In this document: positions 45,152-53,693 of the stretch, piece after piece
How positions within the stretch are numbered: the stretch's first letter is position 1
How the letters are laid out: each line of letters opens with the position of its first letter
NCBI GenBank assembly: GCA_965226925.1
Contig: CBDDEN010000004.1
Coordinates: 57,966-121,965 of the forward strand
Reading direction: 5' to 3'
Length of the DNA stretch: 64,000 bases
DNA from: CBDDCX01 sp965226925
GTDB taxonomy: Bacteria > Gemmatimonadota > Gemmatimonadetes > Longimicrobiales > Gaopeijiaceae
The notes under the pieces: model-generated
Seen by the model: the letters and a program-made list of their open reading frames with translations, nothing else
Told to the model about the DNA's origin: nothing
Databases searched by the model: none
Translations under genes and position numbers: made by a program

Positions 45152-48124
45152 TCAGCCCTCGCTCGGCTTCAGGACGACGCCCCGGCGCTCGTGGCCGTTC
45201 ATGATGGCGATCGCGGGCGCGGGAAAGCGGACGTGCCTGACCGACCCGCGGGACGACACCTGGGGTTGCGCTCTGAGCCAATCCCAGTCGACCGAGCCCT
45301 CGCCGATGTTCGCGTTCACGGTGAAGTACCCGACGTTGAAGGACGCCAGGTTCTGGTAGAAGTGGGTCCCCTGCGAGGGTGTCACCCGGGCGTCACGGAA
45401 TCCGGCCTCCACGATCACCCGTGCCCCTGAGATGTCCTCCCACTTCACCGGAATGCCGAGCCAGGGATGAGTGGAGCCCCAGCGCCCAACGCCGATCAAC
45501 CCATAGGGCCGGTCGGCGGCGTTGAGTTCCTTGTTGAAGGCCGCCACGTGCTCGGCGCTCTCCTTGCTCTGGGCCCGCTCGAAGTCGCTTCGGTCCACCA
45601 CGATCCAGTCGCGGAGCGTGTCGATGCGACCGTTCCCCAGCACCGCGGGGCTTTCGCAAAAGACCTGCTCCGAGTCGATCCCGCCCAGCTCGACGTCGGC
45701 GTCCTCGCGGGTGGCCGCCAAAGGACGGAGCTGCAGGAACCCGAACTTCGACCGTTGCCCTGGGCCGCTCGCGAGCGTGGCCGCGAACTCGATCTCCACG
45801 GGAAGCCGCGTACCGGCGCGCCCCAGGGCGAGTAGCTCGTCGAGGATCTCGGCCAAAGGAAATACGCCGTGCTTCAGGATGGGTGCGAAGCTGACGAGTC
45901 GCGCGCCCGGTCGTCCGAGGCCATCGTAGAGCGCCCGATTCTCGTGCGAGTAGCTCGAGCCTACCGGACCGAGCGTGCCATCGCCCTCGGCCGTCTTGAG
46001 GTCGAACCGCCGGAGCGGGCCTCCATCCGACCAGCCTCCATGCTTGAGGCTTCCGCCCAGCTGCAGGGCCCAGAACTCGCGCTGGGCGTTCTCCAGCATT
46101 CCTTCGAGTGTGGAGTGCTCCAGCATGTGTCCGGGGTGACGGGGCACGAAGCGCAGGCACGGCTCGCCCTCGGCCACGGTTCTCCCCAGACCGAGAGCGA
46201 CGGCGGCGATGCCGTCCTCGGTCTCGGCCGGAGGAGACGGGTAGTAGTTGTGCGACCGAGCGACGCCCGAGATGTGGGGATAGAAGCGATCACCGTGCGG
46301 GAGCCCGACCACCTTCTGGATGATCACGGCCATCGCCTCTTCCTCCGTGCGATACGAAGTCGCCTGGAGGAACGCTCCCGCCTTTCGCGAGAAGGTCGAC
46401 GCGTAGACGCGCTTGACGGCGTCCACGAGCTGCCGGAGCCGTTTCTTGCTGCTCCGTGCGTCATTGGGGAGGAGCCAAGTCCCGTAGACCCCGGCGAGCG
46501 GCTGACTGGGAGAATCCTCCAAGAGGCTCGACGAGCGGACGGCCAGCGGATCGGTCATCACCTCGATGACCTGCTCGAGCGACGTCATCACCCGCTCGGG
46601 GAGCGGTGCCGCGAGTATTCGGGCGAGGGTCTCGCCCTCGTCTTCGCTCTGGAGCGAGAAGTTCCTGAGATCGTTGTCGTCCATGAACTGATCGAACACG
46701 CTCGTACCGAGCACCGCGGAGGGCGGCACCACGATCTCCACATCGGGAAAGCGCTCGGCCAGGCGCACCTCATCGAGCAGGCGGCTGGCGAACGCTAACC
46801 CCCGGCCCTTCCCGCCAAGCGATCCGCCGCCGATCTGGACCATCCCCTCTTCGCCATCGAAGGCGGCGTCTCGGAACGGAGTGACCGACCCACGACTCCG
46901 CTCCCGTCGGAACAGGTCCATGTCGTGGACCAGCGACTCTCTGAGCTCCTCGACGTCGGAGTAATCTCCGAGCAACCGAGGCCGGAGGTCTGCGGCCAAT
47001 CCGAACTCAGCACGCGCGCGCACCCAGCGTGAGATATCATGCCGCTGGGCGTGGTATGCGAGGCTTTCACCCGGAATCGTCCTGAGCTTCTCGATGAACA
47101 TCTTCAGGTCGGAGGCCCGGTCGATCTCCTCGCCCGACTCCGATCGGAAAACGAAGTCGCCAAAGAAGAGATGTTCGGACAAGTAACGTCGCAGCTGACC
47201 GAGAAAGTCCGGGGAGCGTTTCAGGAGGAAGCCGACGCCCAACGCTTCGGCCACTTCTTTGTTGCTCTCGTACGAGGACTGGAGAGCGATCGGCACGTGG
47301 GGCGTAACCTCCCGAATGGCGAGCGCAAGGTCCCTGCCGGCCATCTTGGAATGCGTGCCGCCCTTGGGGAAGTTCATGTCGCTGAACACTCCCATGATCG
47401 ACTCGCGGTACGTCTCGAAGTCCTCCAGGGCGCCCTCGAAGTTGGTGGAAAGCAGGATCTTGGGACGAGCGCGGGCGCGCATCATCCGCTGGAGGCGATT
47501 CCCGGACTCGGCGGCCACGGCCTGCGTGAGGTTCAGTACCTCGTTGTAGATGACCGGCAGAAACGACGAGTAGAAGCGGACGCTGTCTTCCACGACCATG
47601 AACACAGGGACGCCGATCTGGGTGTCCCACTCGACGTTCAACCGATCCTCGATCGTCCGTACGATGGCGAGGAGGATGCGCGCGTCTCCCTGCCAGAGGA
47701 AGAGAGCTTCGATGCCCTCGAGGCTGTGTCGCTCCCGGAAGACCTCGAGCTCGCGGTGATCGAACCCCAGCACAACGACCGGCACATCGACGTCGCCCTC
47801 GCTGATTTCCTTCGCGAGTTGGGCCGCGTCCATATCGCCCACGTTCGGGCTCGCGATGACGAGGTCCACCTTGGGCCGCTCGCGCCTGAGGACGCGGAGC
47901 GCGTGGCGTCCGGAAGAAACCCGAGTGAGGAACGGCGGTTCGCCTGGGCCGGCCTCCAAGAACTCACCGAGCACCCGTTCGTGCAGGTGCCCGTCCTCGG
48001 CGAGGATGAAGGACTCGTACAGGGACGCGACGAAGAGGACGTGACGCACCTGCTCCCGCATGAGACTGCGTAAGCCGGTGGCCCTCGCGCCGAAGCGTTC
48101 GGAAAAATCGATCGAACTCTTCAC
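45152..48124 (-). CDS. PEP/pyruvate-binding (PPDK_N) protein with receiver-like N-terminus
   Basis: The 990-residue protein has an N-terminal part (about residues 25-330) of response-regulator-like alpha/beta units. These include HVLFVASLYESFILAEDG, LVIASPNVGDMDAAQLAKE, VPVFMVVEDSVRFYSSFL and a pattern like ALGVGFLLKRSPDFL. From about residue 430 it resembles the ATP-grasp domain of pyruvate phosphate dikinase/PEP synthase: GGGSLGGKGRGLAFASRLL, MTDPLAVRSSSLLEDSPSQPLAGVYGTW, and late GVGRWGSTHPWLGIPV. The phosphohistidine and PEP-binding domains of true PPDK are missing. It probably couples nucleotide binding to signalling; the reaction is unknown. Similar large proteins occur in Gemmatimonadota and Bacteroidota. 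Confidence 0.8.
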   Translation of the reverse strand: MKSSIDFSERFGARATGLRSLMREQVRHVLFVASLYESFILAEDGHLHERVLGEFLEAGPGEPPFLTRVSSGRHALRVLRRERPKVDLVIASPNVGDMDAAQLAKEISEGDVDVPVVVLGFDHRELEVFRERHSLEGIEALFLWQGDARILLAIVRTIEDRLNVEWDTQIGVPVFMVVEDSVRFYSSFLPVIYNEVLNLTQAVAAESGNRLQRMMRARARPKILLSTNFEGALEDFETYRESIMGVFSDMNFPKGGTHSKMAGRDLALAIREVTPHVPIALQSSYESNKEVAEALGVGFLLKRSPDFLGQLRRYLSEHLFFGDFVFRSESGEEIDRASDLKMFIEKLRTIPGESLAYHAQRHDISRWVRARAEFGLAADLRPRLLGDYSDVEELRESLVHDMDLFRRERSRGSVTPFRDAAFDGEEGMVQIGGGSLGGKGRGLAFASRLLDEVRLAERFPDVEIVVPPSAVLGTSVFDQFMDDNDLRNFSLQSEDEGETLARILAAPLPERVMTSLEQVIEVMTDPLAVRSSSLLEDSPSQPLAGVYGTWLLPNDARSSKKRLRQLVDAVKRVYASTFSRKAGAFLQATSYRTEEEAMAVIIQKVVGLPHGDRFYPHISGVARSHNYYPSPPAETEDGIAAVALGLGRTVAEGEPCLRFVPRHPGHMLEHSTLEGMLENAQREFWALQLGGSLKHGGWSDGGPLRRFDLKTAEGDGTLGPVGSSYSHENRALYDGLGRPGARLVSFAPILKHGVFPLAEILDELLALGRAGTRLPVEIEFAATLASGPGQRSKFGFLQLRPLAATREDADVELGGIDSEQVFCESPAVLGNGRIDTLRDWIVVDRSDFERAQSKESAEHVAAFNKELNAADRPYGLIGVGRWGSTHPWLGIPVKWEDISGARVIVEAGFRDARVTPSQGTHFYQNLASFNVGYFTVNANIGEGSVDWDWLRAQPQVSSRGSVRHVRFPAPAIAIMNGHERRGVVLKPSEG

Positions 48125-48183
48125 GAACTATCTCTTCTTGGATGGACTGGCGACTGAAGAATAGTCGACGGGGACGGGAGGGA

Positions 48184-48840
48184 CTACGGCTGGCCCACCA
48201 CCCGAGCAGGAGCCCCCCGGTCCCCAGTGTACCGGTGCCGAGCTGCCCGAACTCGTTGGCGCCCCAGCGCAACTCCGTCCGTGTCGACTCCGCACGTGTG
48301 AAACCAACTGGCGCTCACCGAAGCGAAGCCATGCTGACCGAAGACCGGCGTGGGCAGGGTCACCTGGCCCGACGAGGTCCCCAACTGCTGGTCGGAGTTC
48401 TTGCCCCAGCAGTGCGCGTCCCCGTCCGTGTCGACGCCGCAGGTGTAGAATGCTCCCCCGCTGACACTAGCGAAGGCGATCCCCCCGATGACCGGAAGAG
48501 GCGCGGTAGCGTCGCCCTGTCCGCCCAAGGTGCCTCGACCGAGCTGGCCGTTGTTGTTTCCACCCCAGCAGTACGCCTCTCCGCCCACCGCGACCCCGCA
48601 ACTATGATCGGCGCCCACTCCCAGAGACACGAATTCCGGCACACCGGGCACTAGACGAGGGTCGCGTGTCGTACCCACCGATCCGAGCTGGCCCTGCGTG
48701 CCGCGGCCCCAGCAATAGGCGCCACCAGCCTCGGTGAGCCCGCAGGTGTGTTGGCCCGCCTCGGAGACCTCGAGGGCCGCGAACGTGAGCCCGCCGCACA
48801 CGGGGAGAGGGACGCGAGACGGCGGGGTGGAGCGAGTTCT
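48184..48840 (-). pseudogene. RCC1-repeat protein fragment
   Basis: Typical bacterial RCC1 repeats are present: GQHTCGLTEAGGAYCWGRGTQGQLG, broken over residues 16-40, then HSCGVAVGGEAYCWGGNNNGQLG and YTCGVDTDGDAHCWGKNSDQQLG. The last repeat has lost five bases (expected GCG-TAC-TGC, found GCGC) near 48270. It reads correctly in another frame (RWGANEFGQLGTGTLGTG) and returns to the first frame through an altered G6 run near 48220, ending GAPARVVGQP. The N-terminal repeats are missing: the sequence joins the kinase gene remnant at about 48840 out of frame. Confidence 0.8.
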
Positions 48841-50084
48841 CGGTCTCCCGGACCGGCGTGGCGCTCAGCTCGTCCCAGCGGCGCACCATCAGGTTCTGCC
48901 CCGTGGGAGTGCTGTGTCGATAGACCAGCATGGTTCCGTCGGGCGACAACTCGAATCCGGCCGAACCGAGGTGGGTCGGCTCCTGGCCCTCCAGGAAGGG
49001 AACCGCAAACCGCTCGACCGGGTGGGTATGCTCGGGCCGGTTGCGGGCCTGGATAGCAAGACCGCCGAACAGCACCGCAAGCCCCGCCGCCGCCACTGCT
49101 GCAGTCCGCCAAGGACCCGCGCTGGCGCCCCGGAGGCCCGAGAGCGCCTCGTCCCCATGGCGGAACGCCGGATCCGTGAGTGCCTTGGCGAACTCCTGCG
49201 CGCTCTTGAACCGGTCGGCCGGGAGCTTCTCGAGCGCCTTCCGGATGGCGGCGTCCACGTTCGCCGGCACGGAAGGGCGGGTGTCCCTGGCCGACACCGG
49301 CACACCCTGGATGATCTTGCCCAGCACCGCCTGGGCCGTGCTGCCCATGTAAGGCGGATCACCGATCAGCAGCTCGTACAGGACCGCGCCCAGAGCGTAG
49401 ATGTCCGTGGCCGCGCCGACGAGTTGATCACCCGTCGCTTGCTCCGGGCTCATGTAGAAGGGCGTGCCCACGCTCAGGCCGGTCTCGGTCAACCGGGCGC
49501 CCCCCGCGGCTCCCACCGCCAGCGCGATCCCGAAGTCTCCCACGACCGGCTCGCCGGCCTGCAACATGATGTTTCCGGGCTTGATGTCGCGGTGCACGAC
49601 CCGGTGCTGGTGCGCGTAGTCCAGCGCGTTGGCGACGGCCACCGTGATGCGCACCGCCTCCTCGACCGGAAGCTGCTTCTCGCGATCGATCCGCCCCTGG
49701 AGCGTCTCCCCCTCGACGTAGGGCATCACATAGAAGAGGAAGCTGTCCTTGAGAGCGACCTCGCCCGAATCGAAGAGGGGCAGGATGTGCGGGTGCTGCA
49801 GGTTGGCCGTCGTCTTGATCTCGGCCAGGAAGCGCTCCGCTCCCACGACGGCGGCCAGCTCGGGCTTCAGGACCTTGAGAGCGACCTTACGCTCGTGGCG
49901 CAGATCGTCGGCCAGTCCCCGGTAGCGCACCGATACCGTACCCGAAGCGCCGCTTCACATACAAGAACGGATGCTCCACCTTCGCCCGCAAGTACACGGT
50001 GGCCATGCCGCCTTCGCCGACCTCGCGTTCGATGGCGTAACGGCCCTCGAGGGCCGCGTTCAGGCGGGAGACGGGATCGGACAT
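48841..50084 (-). pseudogene. Serine/threonine protein kinase, interrupted by a 76-bp transposase scar and truncated
   Basis: The gene starts at the ATG at 50084 (MSDPVSRLNAALEGRYAI) and reaches the glycine-rich loop GEGGMATVYL. Then 76 bases (about 49916-49991) encode a piece of IS5-type transposase (RAKVEHPFLYVKRRFGY, then VRYRG in another frame) and shift the frame. The kinase resumes at ADDLRHERKVALKVLKPEL. It keeps VVHRDIKPGNIML, DFGIA and GTPFYMSPEQ, a membrane helix (AAVAAAGLAVLFGGLAI), and the first strand of a TolB-like propeller (FELSPDGTMLVYRHS). The propeller stops at VRETEN, where an RCC1 gene fragment begins. This is a Gemmatimonadota-style receptor kinase that can no longer be made intact. 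Confidence 0.88.
49916..49991 (-). mobile_element. IS5-family transposase scar inside the kinase gene
   Basis: A 76-base insertion lies exactly between codons for VYL and ADDL of the kinase. Its translation, RAKVEHPFLYVKRRFGY followed one frame later by VRYRG, matches the conserved C-terminal RAKVEHPF..K..FG..KVRYRGLAKN block of IS5-type transposases. The shared CTGGCC at the right join suggests a microhomology-mediated event. Confidence 0.7.
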
Positions 50085-50315
50085 GCGCGCAAGATGCGTC
50101 GTGATGCGTATTCTCGAACAACCCCATCCCCAAGCCCTGCGTCTCCAGCAGGTGACGGAAGTTGATCGTCGTCTCGTCCGGCAAAGAACCGCTCAGGCGC
50201 AGACCCGCAAAGCGGCGCACTGACTCACGACAAGCGCGGGGAACCGCCGTCCCGGAGTCGAGCGTTCTACCGGGTCCCCGGCGATCGACGGGCGTTACGT
50301 CCTAGAGGGACCCTC

Positions 50316-50786
50316 TCAGCATCCAGCAGGACGGGGCGGCCGTTCCGGTCGGTCCCGATTCCGCCCTCGCCCGAGGAGGCCTCCGATGGCGCGGTCGGCG
50401 CGGTCCACCGGTTCGTCCTTCGCCTCCTCCTCGACCCGCCCCCTGAGGCTCTCCAGGGTCACGGCGACGATCTGTGATCCCGGCGCGCCGACGATCATTC
50501 CGATGCTCTGCGCGGAAGCCGGGTCGACGTACGCCGACTGCTGGAATTCGAGCTCGCCCACGAGCTCGTCCAATCGCTCTCGCTCGAGCAGTTGGATCTC
50601 CTCGACCACCGACAGATCGGAGATCATCATGCTCGAAAGCGCGCGACCGAGATTGTCGTAGCGCTCATCACCCGTGTTGTTGTCGAAACGGAGGACCGCG
50701 ACGGTCTTTTTCGTGTCCTGGAGACCCGGAGCGGGAGTCGGGAACGCCGTCAGGACGAAGAGCGGGAGAAGAAGGTATAGGCGCAT
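50316..50786 (-). CDS. CsgG/FlgO-like lipoprotein-type protein with aberrant C-terminus
   Basis: A signal peptide (LYLLLPLFVLTAFPTPAPG) precedes a CsgG-like N-terminal domain with VAVLRFDNNTGDERYDNLG, ALSSMMISDLSVVEEIQLLE and RLDELVGELEFQQSAYVDP. This is the periplasmic region of curli-transport-like or TolB-like proteins. After SIGMIVGA the sequence departs from the family pattern into a charged tail (ESLRGRVEEEAKDEPVDRAD) ending at 156 residues. About half of the expected domain is missing, so it may be truncated by deletion. Its position next to kinase wreckage supports local decay. Confidence 0.6.
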   Translation of the reverse strand: MRLYLLLPLFVLTAFPTPAPGLQDTKKTVAVLRFDNNTGDERYDNLGRALSSMMISDLSVVEEIQLLERERLDELVGELEFQQSAYVDPASAQSIGMIVGAPGSQIVAVTLESLRGRVEEEAKDEPVDRADRAIGGLLGRGRNRDRPERPPRPAGC

Positions 50787-50810
50787 GGTATCTCTTCCTT
50801 GGTCCGGCCT

Positions 50811-51830
50811 CTAAGGCTGCGAGAACAGGGACTTGGCCAACATGCCGTGGACACCCTTGGTTCCGTCGACGAGTTGGGTGATGCGCAGATCGAGGGCCAC
50901 GGAACAGAGAACGTAGGCGTCGGCCCGATCCATGCCACGCTCCCGGACGAGAAAGTCGATCATCTCCAGGGTCGCGAGCCGTGCGGCCTCATCGAGGTCG
51001 GGATCGAGCCCCATCGATACCCAGTGCGTGGGCGTCTCCGCGCGGGGCCACTCGAGGGTCCGGTCCCGGTGAAGGATGATCCGAAACGTTCCGCCCAGCG
51101 AGGTCTCGATGGCCGTGCCGCTCACCTCGCCGTCGCCCTGGGCGGCGTGTCCGTCCCCGATCGAGAGAAGGGCGCCCCGCGTGTGGACCGGAAGGAAGAG
51201 GGTGGTGCCCGCGACCAGGTCTTTGTTGTCCAGGTTACCCGCATGCCTACCGGGAGCCGTGCTCGAGATGCGACCCTGGTCGGGAGGCGGTGCGACGCCG
51301 ATGGAGCCGAAGAAGGGCCGGAGTGGGATGGTCGCGAGGGTCCCCATGCGCACCACACCGGCTCCCTCGTCCAGCGCGAATAGCCTCAGCCCACTGCCCT
51401 CGAAGGCGTCCGGGAGCACTCCCCCGCCCTGCCGATAAGCTGAGACGCCGGACGGCATCAGGAGCTCGGTGCCGAGAATCCGCACTTCGAGCACGTCACC
51501 CGGTTCGGCTCCCTCCACGTAGATCGGACCCGTCATCGGATGGGCGCCCGGGCCCCGGTCCGTCACCGTGCTCTCGACCTCGATCATGGCCGGGCTGAAG
51601 TCGCTCTCCGGGGCGCCCGCATCGCGCATACGACCGAGTCCCCGGGCGACCAGCGACTCGATCCGGACCCGGTCCCCGGAGCGGATCCTCAGGACGGGCG
51701 CGAGGCTCGCGTCGTAGTGTCCCCAGTGCACGTTGGAGGGCGTAAGGGGCAAGTCGTGCATCGCGCCGGTCTGGCCCGGTACGGCCACCGGAGACAGCGC
51801 GAAGAGCAACGCAACGAACTTCGATTTCAT
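50811..51830 (-). CDS. Exported acetamidase/formamidase family protein
   Basis: The 339-residue protein has a signal peptide (FVALLFALSPVAVPGQ) and the FmdA/AmdA core: NVHWGHYDASLAPVLRIRSG, HPMTGPIYVEGAEPGDVLEV, GRHAGNLDNKDLVAGTTLFL, and GDGHAAQGDGEVSGTAIE. These motifs hold the metal ligands (His, Asp) of the family, which hydrolyses formamide, acetamide or short amides. The ATG at 51830 has GAGG eight bases upstream, so it is preferred to the GTG at 51839. It follows an amidase gene with a 27-base gap on the same strand. Confidence 0.9.
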   Translation of the reverse strand: MKSKFVALLFALSPVAVPGQTGAMHDLPLTPSNVHWGHYDASLAPVLRIRSGDRVRIESLVARGLGRMRDAGAPESDFSPAMIEVESTVTDRGPGAHPMTGPIYVEGAEPGDVLEVRILGTELLMPSGVSAYRQGGGVLPDAFEGSGLRLFALDEGAGVVRMGTLATIPLRPFFGSIGVAPPPDQGRISSTAPGRHAGNLDNKDLVAGTTLFLPVHTRGALLSIGDGHAAQGDGEVSGTAIETSLGGTFRIILHRDRTLEWPRAETPTHWVSMGLDPDLDEAARLATLEMIDFLVRERGMDRADAYVLCSVALDLRITQLVDGTKGVHGMLAKSLFSQP

Positions 51831-51857
51831 TCCGGTCACCTCGACGATGGATTCTCT

Positions 51858-53525
51858 CTACGGCATTCCCGGAGGCGCGACCCTCAGCATCGTGGCCTGC
51901 TCGAACGAATAGGCGAGCTCGAGTAGCCGCGGCTCGCTGCACGCCATTCCGGTAAAGCTGACCCCGAACGGACGGGGCTTCACGTCGAACCCCTCCGGCA
52001 TCGGGGGATCGACCTCGGCGAGGAACCCGAACGGCACAATCACGGTCGGATAACCGGGCTTGGCCGCGATGCCCGCACCTCCCGAACCCGGGAAGAGCAG
52101 CGCGTCCAGCTCGAGGGCATTCATCACCTCGTCGATGCCGTGCTCTCCGTTCAGATACAGGTCGCGTGCGCGATCCGCCTCGTATTCCGCGCGATCGGCC
52201 ACCAGATCGATCTCGTCGGACCGATCGAGATTCGCCTGAGCGTACTTCATCGAGCCGGCCCGCTCGTGCGCCAAGTTCCACTCTCGTAGCTCCGTCAGTG
52301 TCTTGACCGGCGCCGACTCGCCGAGCGACGCGAGCCACGCGTTGAAGTCCCGCTTCATGCCGTAGTGGAGCACGCTGCTGTTTCCTGCGGTGAGCAGGTT
52401 GTTCTCGGGGTCGGGATCGATCACGCTCGGGATGTCGGCCGGGTCGACGACCGTGGCCCCCTGCGCCGTGAGGATCCCGATGACCTCGGCCATCAGCGCC
52501 CCACCCTCTTCCGTGAGCCTGTCCCTGAACTGGTCGGTGCCGGGGACCTGCGCCGAGTCGTAGTACGACGCCCTCGGAACGCCGATACGCGCGCCTTGCA
52601 GGCCGTCGGTCCGGAGAAACACGGTGTAATCTCCGTTGGGGGGAGGCTCGCAGAGTTGCGTCGCGGGATCGTTCGGATCCGGCTCGGCACCCTCGAGCCC
52701 GCCGAAGAAGATCGCAGCGTCGGTAACGGTGCGCGCCATGGGCCCCGCGATGTCCTGATCGGCCGTGATGGGGATTACGCCGTAGCGGCTCACCCGCCCC
52801 ACCGTCGGGTTGATCCCCGCCAACATGTTCGCGTTCGAAGGCGACAGGATCGATCCCGAGGTCTCGGTGCCCACGTTCGCGGCCCAAAAGCTCATCGCCG
52901 TGCCGATACCGGAGCTCGATCCGCCGACCCCCATGACGGGCCGCCCGTCGTTGCGGTCCTCGCGCGGATCGCGGCGCGGGTCGTACGGGTTCAGCCCGTA
53001 TCCGCCCACTGCGCTGTAGTTACCCGGCATACCGGAGGCCATGAAGTTCGCGAGCTCGGTCATGACCGTCTTGGCCAGAATGATGGCACCGGCCTCGCGC
53101 AGGTTGGTGACCAGCGTGGCCTCGTAAGGTGGGACGAACCCCTCGAACGCCAGTGCGCCCCCGGACGTGGGGATATGGGTCGTGTGGACGTTGTCCTTGA
53201 GCGCGACCGGAATGCCGTGAAGCGGGCCGCGCACACGACCCTCGGCACGCTCCCGGTCGAGCTGGTCCGCCTCCGCGAGCGCGTTGGCGTTGATGGAGAT
53301 CACCGCGTTCACGCGCTCCTCGTAAAGAGCGATGCGAATAAGGTGGGCCTTGACCAAGTCACGAGAGGTGGTCAGCCCCTCCTCCATCGCCCGCTGCATC
53401 TCCGGAATCGTCGCTTCCACGACGTCGAAGCGCTCTCCGGCATCGGGCGGCGCACAAGACGAAACCAACACGCCGAGCGAAGTGGCAAGGAGCAGAAACC
53501 CGGGGCGATTCTCTAGCACGGTCAT
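51858..53525 (-). CDS. Amidase signature enzyme, lipoprotein
   Basis: This is a roughly 555-residue amidase. A lipoprotein signal ends LLATSLGVLVSSC. The Ser-cisSer-Lys triad is visible as Lys in PVALKDNVHT, the first Ser in the GVGGSSSGIG segment, and the nucleophile Ser in NVGTETSGSILSP. Substrate is unknown; this subgroup includes many secreted amidases of uncertain target. The frame is open far upstream, but the ATG at 53525 has GGAGG upstream and gives the signal peptide. The gene forms a probable operon with the downstream acetamidase, pointing to amide use as a nitrogen source. Confidence 0.93.
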   Translation of the reverse strand: MTVLENRPGFLLLATSLGVLVSSCAPPDAGERFDVVEATIPEMQRAMEEGLTTSRDLVKAHLIRIALYEERVNAVISINANALAEADQLDRERAEGRVRGPLHGIPVALKDNVHTTHIPTSGGALAFEGFVPPYEATLVTNLREAGAIILAKTVMTELANFMASGMPGNYSAVGGYGLNPYDPRRDPREDRNDGRPVMGVGGSSSGIGTAMSFWAANVGTETSGSILSPSNANMLAGINPTVGRVSRYGVIPITADQDIAGPMARTVTDAAIFFGGLEGAEPDPNDPATQLCEPPPNGDYTVFLRTDGLQGARIGVPRASYYDSAQVPGTDQFRDRLTEEGGALMAEVIGILTAQGATVVDPADIPSVIDPDPENNLLTAGNSSVLHYGMKRDFNAWLASLGESAPVKTLTELREWNLAHERAGSMKYAQANLDRSDEIDLVADRAEYEADRARDLYLNGEHGIDEVMNALELDALLFPGSGGAGIAAKPGYPTVIVPFGFLAEVDPPMPEGFDVKPRPFGVSFTGMACSEPRLLELAYSFEQATMLRVAPPGMP

Positions 53526-53693
53526 GGCCAACTCCCTCCGAACCGGACATCGACCGGCCTTCTCGAAGCGGCCGAACATGTCCGGCAACATGAGAGAGCG
53601 AGGAGCGGGCCGCCAGTCGGCTACTGGACACGCCACTCCTTCGTTTCCTAGACTGCCTGTGCAGATGTCGCCCCCTTCCTCCGGACGGCCACA

